Program-made: the position numbers and the translations under genes
The notes under the pieces: model-generated
The model's input: the letters and a program-made list of their open reading frames with translations, nothing else
What the model was told of the DNA's origin: nothing
The model's database searches: none
Source of the DNA: Methanobacteriota archaeon
Lineage (GTDB): Archaea > Thermoplasmatota > Thermoplasmata > RBG-16-68-12
Reading direction: 5' to 3'
Assembly (NCBI GenBank): GCA_005878985.1
Contig: VBMA01000012.1
Coordinates: 1-32,657 of the forward strand
DNA: 32,657 bases
Part shown: in pieces, positions 7,933 to 14,604 of the stretch
Position numbering within the stretch: position 1 is the first letter of the stretch
Layout: each line of letters begins with the position of its first letter

Positions 7933-8391
7933 ATGGACAAGAAGGTGAAGAAGAAAATCCTCCAGCAAATTCCATACGGCGCGTACATTGTCGGCACGCA
8001 GACCGAGGACGGAAAGGACTGGCTGATGTTCGGCACGTGGCTGATGCAGACCTCCTTCAAGCCCACCTTGGTCGCGTTCGCGTTCCGCAAAGATAGCCGG
8101 ACCCTCGCGAATGTCCGACGATCGAAATCGTTCGCCGTCTCGTTCATCCGAGAGGGCACGCAGGACGTCGCAGAACTGGTGCTCGATGGGGCGTTCGAGA
8201 AAGTGAAGACGGAGCGGACCACGTCCGGCCTCCCCGTGCTCTCGGATGGCGCTGGCTGGATCGAATGTCACGTGGTCAATCAGATTCCCGAGGGGGACCA
8301 TCCAATCGTCCTCGCGGAGGTCGCCGACGTCGGTCCGGGAAAGGGCAAGCCGATCTTTCTGGAATCGCTCGGCTGGCACTACGGGGGCTGA
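7933..8391 (+). CDS. Flavin reductase-like FMN-binding protein
   Basis: A 152-residue protein of the flavin-reductase-like split-barrel family. It begins MDKKVKKKILQQIPYGAYIVGT, the typical first strand, followed by a substrate/FMN region WLMQTSFKPTLVAFAFRKDSRTLANVRRSKSFAVSF, where the family has the conserved SxxPP and fluorescing FMN contact and the sequence xNxxxSxxFxVxF. The end GKPIFLESLGWHYGG matches flavoredoxin-like proteins. It probably binds FMN and passes electrons, or reduces flavin with NAD(P)H; the partner is not evident here. The ORF track extends upstream to 7735, overlapping the previous gene, but the ATG at 7933 preceded by GGTGGGG fits the family length better. It ends 10 bp before the convergent ABC permease. 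Confidence 0.8.
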   Translation: MDKKVKKKILQQIPYGAYIVGTQTEDGKDWLMFGTWLMQTSFKPTLVAFAFRKDSRTLANVRRSKSFAVSFIREGTQDVAELVLDGAFEKVKTERTTSGLPVLSDGAGWIECHVVNQIPEGDHPIVLAEVADVGPGKGKPIFLESLGWHYGG

Positions 8392-8401
8392 ACGCCGTCG
8401 A

Positions 8402-9289
8402 CTAGGCGATCGTCTCGCCCCTCAGGAGCCACCGGCTCATCAGGAGATACGCGACAAACGACACGAGCATCAGGACGACGGAGTACGCGGACGCGAGTTC
8501 GAGGGAGCCGGCCTCGGCCTGCGTGAAAATGGCGATCGGTGCGGTCTTCAGGACCGCCGAGACGACAATGATTGTAGCGCCGAACTCGGCAATGCTCCGA
8601 GAGAGGACGAGGACCGACCCGGCAACGAGCCCGGGTTTCAGCTGAGGCAACGTGATCGTAAGGAAGGCGTGAACACGACTCGCTCCCAGACTGCGTGCCG
8701 CGCTCTCCAGATGGGTGTCCAGCTTGACCAGCACCGCCGCCATCGACCGGACCATGTACGGGAACGTCTCAATCATGTGCGCGAAGACGAGGATCCAGAG
8801 AGTCCACGTGAGCGAGAGCGGGTTCCCGAACAGGAACTGAGTGATCGCTCCGAAAGGACCGAACGGTCCGTAGAACGAGAGCAGGGAGAGGCCGACCACG
8901 ACGCTCGGGACGGCGATCGTGATGTTGCTGAGCGTGTCGAGCGTCTTCGCACCGAAGACCTTGGCGCGGACCGTCGAGTACGCGATGAGCGTGCCGAACA
9001 TCAATTGGAAGACGACGACGATGACCGCGATCTCGAAGCTCCGGATGAGGGGTCCGTACAGGCCCGGTTGGGAGAACAGTTGACCGTACCATCGCAGCGT
9101 GAATGTCCCCGTCCCGCTGAGGACGGACGAAGTGAAGCTGAAGGCGAAGACCGTCGCGAGCGGGCCGAGCACGAACAGGCCGAACACAAACCAGACGATG
9201 ACGGTCCAAAGCGTTTTCTCGAACGTCGTGCGCCGGAACGGCCACCTCAGCCCGATCCCCTCCCGCCGAAGATCTCGGTCATCCTCCAA
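8402..9289 (-). CDS. ABC transporter permease (binding-protein-dependent)
   Basis: A 295-residue integral membrane protein with about six hydrophobic segments, starting with LWTVIVWFVFGLFVLGPLA after a basic N-terminal stretch. The cytoplasmic EAA loop that docks on the ATPase is clear: ESAARSLGASRVHAFLTITLP (E-x-A-A-x3-G-x9-I-x-LP). It belongs to the permease family of sulfate/molybdate, thiamine, iron(III) and 2-aminoethylphosphonate importers. Only one permease gene of a single six-span unit is encoded, so a homodimer is expected. The start is TTG at 9289, inside the last codons of the binding-protein gene (11 bp overlap, in ATTGGAGGATGA), indicating translational coupling. It is the last gene of the minus-strand importer operon. 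Confidence 0.9.
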   Translation of the reverse strand: MEDDRDLRREGIGLRWPFRRTTFEKTLWTVIVWFVFGLFVLGPLATVFAFSFTSSVLSGTGTFTLRWYGQLFSQPGLYGPLIRSFEIAVIVVVFQLMFGTLIAYSTVRAKVFGAKTLDTLSNITIAVPSVVVGLSLLSFYGPFGPFGAITQFLFGNPLSLTWTLWILVFAHMIETFPYMVRSMAAVLVKLDTHLESAARSLGASRVHAFLTITLPQLKPGLVAGSVLVLSRSIAEFGATIIVVSAVLKTAPIAIFTQAEAGSLELASAYSVVLMLVSFVAYLLMSRWLLRGETIA

Positions 9290-10235
9290 TTACGTACTTT
9301 GGCAGCGCCGACTCCAAGGTCGCCCATTGGGACCAGTCGTAGTTGAGCGTCACCGCCCCGGGCGCGGGGAGCGGAGTCCCACCGATCGGATCGGAGTACG
9401 GGGGAAGGACGGATCGGAAGTAGAACGGACCCATGTTCACGTTCGACTGAATCTCGGGCCGGAACAGGAAATCGATGAAATCCAACGCCCTCGGATTCGG
9501 ATGCCCTTTGACGAGGGCGGCCGAGAAGATGACCGGCGTCACGAACCGCTGGCCATCGAGGAGCGGGAGGTCGAAGTCGACTCGGGCACCCTGGTGTTGG
9601 TAGAACAAGGTGACGCCTTCGTAGCCCAGTGTCACCTCGAACGTATGGTCGGCAATGCCGAGGATGTTCGCGCGTGCGTTCGCCGGCTGCACGACCGTAT
9701 GGGCCAGCGCCCTCGCGCCCGCGGTCTTGGAGAGGTTCCCGAGGGCGTTCTCGAAGAACAACACGGCATAGATCCCGTTGTTGCTCAGCAGCGGATGGGG
9801 GAACCCGAACGTCCTGTTGATGAAGGTGAGATCGGGAGGCGCACCCAGGGCGGGGTCGTATACTTCGGCCAGAGGACTCCATGCGAATGCGTACCACACG
9901 TGTCCCCCGGTCACGTTGCGGCTCGCGAAGTCCGGCGGGACCGAGACGTTGGCGACCTGGAATGGCAGGAAGTAGCCCGCCGCGTACCCCTTCTCAAGGA
10001 AGAGGGGTGACGCATGGAGGAAGACATCGGCCTCAGGATGGCCTCCCGACATCCGAAGCCGGTTGTACTGCTCCCCCGCGCTGACGTATACGAGGGTGAC
10101 GTCGATTCCCGTCGCGCTCCGAAACGCGGGGACCACCAACGACTCGAGCAGACTCTGGAGTGCGGGCGTCGTGTAGACGACGAGGGCCCCCTCCTGGACC
10201 TTGTAGAGGTCCGTGAGAGACACGGCAACGCTCAC
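9279..10235 (-). CDS. ABC transporter substrate-binding protein
   Basis: A periplasmic-binding-protein fold of the iron/thiamine/2-aminoethylphosphonate type: LVVYTTPALQSLLESLVVPAF, then GIDVTLVYVSAGEQYNRLR and ADVFLHASPLFLEKGY near the N-terminus, and LVKGHPNPRALDFIDFLFRPEIQ with YFRSVLPPY near the end, where this family has its late hinge. It captures the solute outside the membrane for the permease and ATPase encoded on either side. The listed start is GTG at 10235, but the frame continues upstream as RSRAFSIVALVLSVSVAVSL, a good signal peptide, with no ATG, GTG or TTG ahead of it. The real start may be a non-standard codon such as ATA at 10277, or a base is wrong there. The ligand cannot be told; molybdate is possible given the molybdoenzymes, but the fold type argues for iron or phosphonate-like solutes. 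Confidence 0.85.
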   Translation of the reverse strand: MSVAVSLTDLYKVQEGALVVYTTPALQSLLESLVVPAFRSATGIDVTLVYVSAGEQYNRLRMSGGHPEADVFLHASPLFLEKGYAAGYFLPFQVANVSVPPDFASRNVTGGHVWYAFAWSPLAEVYDPALGAPPDLTFINRTFGFPHPLLSNNGIYAVLFFENALGNLSKTAGARALAHTVVQPANARANILGIADHTFEVTLGYEGVTLFYQHQGARVDFDLPLLDGQRFVTPVIFSAALVKGHPNPRALDFIDFLFRPEIQSNVNMGPFYFRSVLPPYSDPIGGTPLPAPGAVTLNYDWSQWATLESALPKYVIGG

Positions 10236-10266
10236 CGACAGTACGAGGGCGACAATCGAGAATGCC

Positions 10267-11154
10267 CTACTTCGTATCGCCGTGCCACACCTCGATCCGC
10301 TCGGCCTCCGCTCCTTTCTTCACCATCACATGGACTTTCTCTCCCCCGCGCACACCCGGGATGTGCACCGGGATCTGTGCGCCGCCGTCGAGCGTGATGT
10401 ACGGCGATCCGTCTGGACCCATCTGCACGCTTGCCTCCGCGAATAGGACCATCTTCATGAAATCCTGGATGAACAGGTCGGGGTGCTTCATCATGCTCTC
10501 GGGGGATCCGGAGGCGACGATGCGTCCATCGTTCAGTACGATCAAGCGCCGCGCGAACATGAACGCCTCCTCCTGGTCGTGCGTAATGAACAAGGTGGTG
10601 ACCTTTTGCTGACGAATGATCGATCGAACTTCCTGTACTACCTGGGTCCGCATCGTCGCGTCGAGAGACCCGAACGCCTCGTCGAGGAGGAGAATCTTGG
10701 GCTCCACGCAAAGCGCCCGCGCGAGGGCGACCCGCTGCCGCTCGCCGCCCGAGAGCTCGTGGGGCAACCGATTCTCTTTTCCTTCGAGGTGGACCAGATC
10801 AACCATCTCCGCGATCCGGCCGCGCGCGATGCCGGCCGGAACCTTCCGCGCCCGCAATCCGTATCCGATGTTGTCGGCGACGGAGAGGTGGGGAAAGAGG
10901 GCGAAGCTCTGGTAGACGATCCCGATTCCGCGGCGCTCCGTCGGCAGCTGGCCAACCTCTTGGCCGTCGATGAGGATCTGGCCCGCCTGGGGCGTCAGTT
11001 CGCCGAGGATGCATCGGAACAGCGTTGTCTTCCCGCCGCCGGAGGGACCCAAAATCGCGGCCAATTCGCCGTCTTGCAGTCCGAAAGATACGTCCTTCAG
11101 AACCTCGTGGCCGTCGATGGACTTCTTGAGCCCTCGGACCTCGAGGGTCGGCAT
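10267..11154 (-). CDS. ABC transporter ATP-binding protein
   Basis: The energising subunit of the importer. From the ATG at 11154 it gives 295 residues: Walker A GPSGGGKTT (36-44), Q-loop YQSFALFPHLSV, signature LSGGERQRVALARAL, Walker B ILLLDEAFGSLD, and H-loop FITHDQEEA, all intact. The last 70 residues, with GSPYITLDGGAQIPVHIPG, look like a small regulatory or TOBE-like domain, common in sulfate/iron/polyamine ATPases. The ORF track extends to 11583, but the extra 143 residues are Arg/Pro/Gly-rich shadow of the opposite-strand TfoX gene. The stop lies within the likely signal-peptide coding part of the next gene, so the three importer genes are tightly packed: ATPase, binding protein, permease. 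Confidence 0.93.
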   Translation of the reverse strand: MPTLEVRGLKKSIDGHEVLKDVSFGLQDGELAAILGPSGGGKTTLFRCILGELTPQAGQILIDGQEVGQLPTERRGIGIVYQSFALFPHLSVADNIGYGLRARKVPAGIARGRIAEMVDLVHLEGKENRLPHELSGGERQRVALARALCVEPKILLLDEAFGSLDATMRTQVVQEVRSIIRQQKVTTLFITHDQEEAFMFARRLIVLNDGRIVASGSPESMMKHPDLFIQDFMKMVLFAEASVQMGPDGSPYITLDGGAQIPVHIPGVRGGEKVHVMVKKGAEAERIEVWHGDTK

Positions 11155-11180
11155 TCCACCGGGCAGAAAGGGGTCAGGGT

Positions 11181-11188
11181 AGAAATAC
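11181..11188 (-). promoter_or_regulatory. Possible TATA box of the ABC importer operon
   Basis: On the minus strand GTATTTCT is centred about 30 bp before the ATPase ATG at 11154. That spacing would place the transcription start at or just before the start codon, a leaderless arrangement common in archaea. The box is imperfect, so confidence is low. Confidence 0.3.
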
Positions 11189-11301
11189 GTGCGGCACCCG
11201 GCCCGGGAACGCCGTGCGTGAAAGGCGGCTCCAGGTCGCGGTCGCCCCGGCCGCCGGGTCATGGTTCTTGAACCCTCGGGCGGTTCCCTCTCGGGGCGCG
11301 C

Positions 11302-11652
11302 ATGACCTATTCGGAGGCCCAAGCCGCGCGAGTCCGCAAGGCGCTCGCGGGCCGCAAGGACATCACCGAGAAGCAATTGTTCGGCGGGATCGCCTTCCTC
11401 CTGAGCGGCAACATGTGCGTCGGCATCCACGGCGACGATCTCATTGTGCGGATCGAGCCGGCCACGACCGACGCGATGTTGAAGGAACCGGGCGCGAAGC
11501 CGTTCGATCTTTCCGGGCCCCGCGCCATGGCGGGTTGGCTCCTCGTGGCGCCCGCGGGAACCCGCACAGACGCCGCGCTCCAAACTTGGGTGGCGCGCGG
11601 GGTCGGATTCGCCTCTTCGTTGCCGAAGAAACGACCCGCCCGGAAGCAGTGA
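11302..11652 (+). CDS. TfoX N-terminal domain protein
   Basis: A 116-residue single-domain protein of the TfoX-N family. Family features are the start MTYSEAQAARVRKAL, the block EKQLFGGIAFLLSGNMCVGIHGDDLIVRI, and AMAGWLLVAP with a basic C-terminus (KKRPARKQ). In gammaproteobacteria the TfoX/Sxy N-terminal domain is part of a competence coactivator, but stand-alone copies are widespread and their function is unknown; here no competence role should be assumed. It is divergent from the ABC importer operon and separated from it by about 147 bp in which I see only a weak minus-strand TATA-like element. Confidence 0.85.
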   Translation: MTYSEAQAARVRKALAGRKDITEKQLFGGIAFLLSGNMCVGIHGDDLIVRIEPATTDAMLKEPGAKPFDLSGPRAMAGWLLVAPAGTRTDAALQTWVARGVGFASSLPKKRPARKQ

Positions 11653-11686
11653 CCCGCGCTCTGTCCTTTGGATCCGTCCAGGTGAT

Positions 11687-11747
11687 ATGGTATATTGGAT
11701 TGAGATGTCGTATGCCCATATATCCTTAAATATAATGTATGGTATAT
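11687..11747 (+). repeat. AT-rich island with 9-bp direct repeat ATGGTATAT
   Basis: ATGGTATAT occurs at 11687-11695 and again at 11739-11747, 52 bp apart start to start (about five helical turns), followed by TGGA and GGA respectively. The two copies flank the TATA box of the Fic gene, one upstream and one between the box and the start codon. Such a pair could be operator half-sites for an autoregulator; this is inference. The surrounding 75 bp is strikingly AT-rich for this genome. Confidence 0.4.
11726..11735 (+). promoter_or_regulatory. TATA box of the Fic gene (leaderless spacing)
   Basis: TTAAATATAA is the best archaeal box A in the window. Its centre lies 27 bp before the ATG at 11757, exactly the usual distance to an archaeal transcription start, which predicts a leaderless mRNA beginning at that ATG. 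This also decides against the in-frame ATG at 11739, which would lie upstream of the predicted transcription start. Confidence 0.6.
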
Positions 11748-11756
11748 GGAAAGAAT

Positions 11757-12653
11757 ATGCTGGAGGCCATACTGACCCAGCTCAGGCACGAATTGCTCAC
11801 CCGAGCTCCATTGGACACACTCCCGTCGGGCGTGTGGCGACGCACCGGGGCGCTCAACACATGGGGAACGAACGCGATTGAGGGGAACACGCTCACGCGC
11901 AAAGATGTCGAACGGATCCTGCTGGAAGGACGGAGCGTATCGAATCGATCGCTTCCGGATGTCCTCGAGACGATCCAGCATGAGCAGGCCTTCGAGAGCC
12001 TGCTCCGCCGACGTACCGATGCGATTCGGCTATCCTCGGTCCTCGACCTCCATGACACCGTGTTCCGAGGCATCAAGCCGGATGCGGGTCAGTGGAGGCA
12101 GGTGAATGTTCGCATCGCCGGCGTCCGACATGTCCCGCCTCGGATGGAGAAGGTCGTCGCCCTCATGAGCGACTGGGAGGAGTCGTATGCGAAGCAGGAA
12201 ATGGAGGGCGTCGACGTCTTCTCGCTTGGCGCGCGCATGCACTTCGAGTTCGAGTCAATCCACCCCTTCAGCGACGGGAACGGCCGGGTCGGTCGACTCC
12301 TCCTGAACCTTCACTTCCTGAAACACAACTGGCCGCCCGTGCACATCCTGCCTCCGGATCGGTCTCGATACCTCCGGTCGCTCAACGCGGGCCACACGGG
12401 AGACCTCACGGGTCTCGAGGCGTTCCTCACCGGCGCGATGGGGCGCTCCTTGCTCGACCTCCTCGACCAGGTCGGGACCGCCGAGGACGAGCTCAAGCCG
12501 TTGAGGAAGATTGCCGCGCGGGGCCCGTACTCGGCCAAGTACCTCGGTCTTCGGGCGGGACAGGAGAGGCTACCGGCCATCAAGATTGCGGGAGACTGGA
12601 ACACGAGCCCCCACGCCCTCCACCTCTATCGCCAACAGGTGGGCCGTTCATGA
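11757..12653 (+). CDS. Fic family AMPylase-type protein with N-terminal inhibitory motif
   Basis: A 298-residue Fic-domain protein. The active-site motif HPFSDGNGRVGR starts at His169 and matches HxFx(D/E)GNGRxxR completely, so nucleotide transfer (usually AMP to a target side chain) is expected. An inhibitory helix motif TNAIEGN at residues 38-44, (S/T)xxxE(G/N), is in the same chain, placing it with class II Fic proteins that hold themselves off until relieved. After the Fic core, residues about 250-298 (SAKYLGLRAG...IKIAGDWNTSPHALHLY) look like an excisionase/MerR-type winged helix, so DNA binding and autoregulation are possible. No antitoxin gene is adjacent. The start is chosen from the TATA box spacing. 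The promoter region is much more AT-rich than its neighbours, which may point to transfer. Confidence 0.92.
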   Translation: MLEAILTQLRHELLTRAPLDTLPSGVWRRTGALNTWGTNAIEGNTLTRKDVERILLEGRSVSNRSLPDVLETIQHEQAFESLLRRRTDAIRLSSVLDLHDTVFRGIKPDAGQWRQVNVRIAGVRHVPPRMEKVVALMSDWEESYAKQEMEGVDVFSLGARMHFEFESIHPFSDGNGRVGRLLLNLHFLKHNWPPVHILPPDRSRYLRSLNAGHTGDLTGLEAFLTGAMGRSLLDLLDQVGTAEDELKPLRKIAARGPYSAKYLGLRAGQERLPAIKIAGDWNTSPHALHLYRQQVGRS

Positions 12654-12685
12654 AGGCCACCGAATCGCGCGACGCGCCGCGTCCA

Positions 12686-12713
12686 GGCCGGTGAATCACC
12701 GGCGATCGCCGGC
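12686..12713. repeat. Overlapping inverted repeats between fic and the HTH_10-MGMT gene
   Basis: GCCGGTGAATCACCGGC (12687-12703) is a perfect inverted repeat around one central base, and CCGGCGATCGCCGG (12699-12712) is a perfect 14-bp palindrome sharing its right arm; the outer GGCCGG and CCGGCC can also pair. The structures are mutually exclusive. It lies 33 bp after fic and 114 bp before the HTH_10-MGMT start. It may end fic transcription or be a regulator-binding site. Confidence 0.45.
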
Positions 12714-12826
12714 CCAAGAGTGATGCCCTCGGCCGCCATGTCGGGAGGCATGTGTGCCCGCGGGACAGACGCGAAAGCGATCGGTCGGCACGGAACGGTC
12801 GCCTCCGCAGCAGAGGGTGAGGTCGT

Positions 12827-14011
12827 ATGACGACACAGATGAGCTTCGCGACTCGCTCCGAAGGGCCCCTGCAGGAAGTCACGGAACGACATCCGCGCCT
12901 CGCCATCGATGCGTATCCGATGGGCCGACTCCTGCTCCTCCGCTGCTTTGGAGACGTGGATGGCCTCGACGGGGCCGCCGAGATCAACGGTTTCGGCGGC
13001 GAAGTCCTTCATAGGACGCGGACCGGGGACGAGGTCACCCTGTTGCTCGACGGCTCTGGTCGCGAAGAAGAAGTCATCGCGTCCCTCGCGGATCAGAGCG
13101 CGCACCTCATCCCGCCGATTCGTTGGCAGAATGGCGAAGCGCGGGTGACGCTGGTCCTCGAGGACGGGGCCGACCCGCAAGCCCTTCTCGATCAGTTCCC
13201 CGGTGCCCGCCTCGTTTCGAAGCGGCGCCCCATCCCGACGCGCGGAGATCGGGTCGCCTACTCGTCCCCGTTGTTCTTGCCCAAACTCACCGAGAAGCAG
13301 GCGAGGGCTCTCCTCGCGGCGTACGAAGCCGGCTACTATGAATTCCCGCGGAGGGCGACGACGGAACAGGTCAGCCTTTCTCTCGGCATCGCTCGGAGCA
13401 CATTCGAACAGCACCTGAACCGGGCCGAGCATCATGTGGTTCGTGCGATGCTCCCGATGGTCCGCGCGCGTTCCGGCCGAGAAGACGGAGAAGCGCTGGA
13501 GGTCTACTCGAAGTTCAGCCGCGAACTCGGACTGTACGTCCAGCTCGAGGTCCTGGGGGATCGCGTCGCCGCGGTGAGGCTGGCTCGCAAGGCTCCGTCG
13601 GAGACGGCGGGATCGGAGCACCCATATCTGGCCCGGATCCTCGAACATGTCCACACGGGAAAGGGCGATCTGCAGGACATTCCGCTCGCGCTCGAGGTCG
13701 CGCCCTTCGAACGAGAGGTCCTCGAGTTCTTGCGGACGATTCCCCCGGGCGAGACGATCACGTACGGGGAGATCGCCCGACGGCTCGGGCGGCCCGGAGC
13801 GAGCCGCGCCGTCGGGACCGCGTGCGCGCGAAACCCGGTGGTCATCGTCATCCCGTGCCACCGCGTGGTCCCGAAATCGGGCGGCCTCGGGAATTACTCC
13901 TCCGAAGGGGGCCCGGAAACGAAGCGGAGGCTCCTCGAACGCGAAGGCGCCCGTGTGGCACTCGAGATGAAAACCGCACCGAGCGCCCGAAGATCGCAAG
14001 TCAAGGACTAG
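12827..14011 (+). CDS. HTH_10 regulator fused to O6-methylguanine-DNA methyltransferase
   Basis: A 394-residue fusion. Residues 1-150 resemble the N-terminal sensor-like region found before HTH_10 domains in archaeal regulators. Residues 154-206 are a clear bacterio-opsin-activator HTH: LTEKQARALLAAYEAGYYEFPRRATTEQVSLSLGI and STFEQHLNRAE. Residues about 285-385 are a complete MGMT domain: FEREVLEFLRTIPPGETITYGEIA, the recognition helix GRPGASRAVGTACARNP, and the suicide-cysteine motif PCHRV with Cys344. The enzyme part would remove methyl from O6-methylguanine; the HTH part would bind DNA, so methylation of the protein could change transcription, as in bacterial Ada, but with an unrelated DNA-binding domain. 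That role is inference. ATG at 12827 follows GGTGAGG. Bacterial Ada zinc and AraC domains are absent. Confidence 0.9.
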   Translation: MTTQMSFATRSEGPLQEVTERHPRLAIDAYPMGRLLLLRCFGDVDGLDGAAEINGFGGEVLHRTRTGDEVTLLLDGSGREEEVIASLADQSAHLIPPIRWQNGEARVTLVLEDGADPQALLDQFPGARLVSKRRPIPTRGDRVAYSSPLFLPKLTEKQARALLAAYEAGYYEFPRRATTEQVSLSLGIARSTFEQHLNRAEHHVVRAMLPMVRARSGREDGEALEVYSKFSRELGLYVQLEVLGDRVAAVRLARKAPSETAGSEHPYLARILEHVHTGKGDLQDIPLALEVAPFEREVLEFLRTIPPGETITYGEIARRLGRPGASRAVGTACARNPVVIVIPCHRVVPKSGGLGNYSSEGGPETKRRLLEREGARVALEMKTAPSARRSQVKD

Positions 14012-14097
14012 CGTCAGCCGTCCTCGGGCCCGATCGCCGGCCGACTCAGATCCGCGGCCGTCAACCCTCATATCTGCAAGCGGAGCTACCGGCGGAC

Positions 14098-14598
14098 ATG
14101 AAGAAAGAAGCAATTCAGACCGACCTCCCCGCGATCGGTCTTCCCTTCTCGTGGGGCGTACGCCTCCAGAATTTCGTGTTCCTCGCGGGGCACGGACCGC
14201 TCGGCTCGGACGGTAAGGTGGTCGACGGCGATATCCGGCTCCAGACACGGAAGACGCTCGAGAACTTCCGCAAGGTCGTCGAAGCCGCGGGCTCGAGCCT
14301 CGAGCACGTCGTCTCGACCACCGTGTACCTGAAGGATCTCGAGGACTTCCGCGGGATGAACGAGGTGTACGCGGAGTTCTTCGCCGCCGAACCGCGACCG
14401 GCTCGTGCGACCGTCCGCGCCGACTTGCTCCTGGGCATGAAGGTCGAGATCCAGGGCATCGCGTACGTGCCGGGAGGCGAAAGCCTTCAATCTTCCGGGC
14501 GCATTCGGGCATCGATGGCCAAGAAGAAGAAGTCGAAGAAGGCCGCAAAGAAGAAAGCCTACTACGCGGGCCGCAAGGAAAAGAAGGCGAAGAAGTAG
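14098..14598 (+). CDS. RidA family protein with lysine-rich C-terminal tail
   Basis: Residues 1-125 are a RidA/YjgF/UK114 domain: LPFSWGVRLQNFVFLAGHGPLG, TRKTLENFRKVVEAAGSSLEHVVSTTVYLKDLEDF, MNEVYAEFF and RATVRADLLLGMKVEIQGIAYVP. The family forms trimers and often hydrolyses reactive enamine/imine intermediates; the catalytic Arg is represented in the PARATVRADLL block. After the normal end of the family (about 128 residues) the frame goes on through a linker into MAKKKKSKKAAKKKAYYAGRKEKKAKK, 17 lysines in 27 residues. The tail could bind nucleic acid or be a separate short ORF from the in-frame ATG at 14515. The ORF track start at 13822 overlaps the MGMT gene; ATG 14098 fits the family. Confidence 0.85.
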   Translation: MKKEAIQTDLPAIGLPFSWGVRLQNFVFLAGHGPLGSDGKVVDGDIRLQTRKTLENFRKVVEAAGSSLEHVVSTTVYLKDLEDFRGMNEVYAEFFAAEPRPARATVRADLLLGMKVEIQGIAYVPGGESLQSSGRIRASMAKKKKSKKAAKKKAYYAGRKEKKAKK

Positions 14599-14604
14599 GC
14601 GCGG

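Noticed and set aside
9279-11154. Calling the importer a molybdate or tungstate transporter (modABC/wtpABC)
   Set aside because: Tempting because of the molybdoenzymes, but the binding protein looks like the iron/thiamine/phosphonate type and no molybdate-specific residue pattern was seen.
11302-12653. Fic gene with the TfoX-N gene as a toxin-antitoxin pair
   Set aside because: The Fic protein carries its own inhibitory motif (TNAIEGN) and has its own promoter; TfoX-N is not a known Fic antitoxin.
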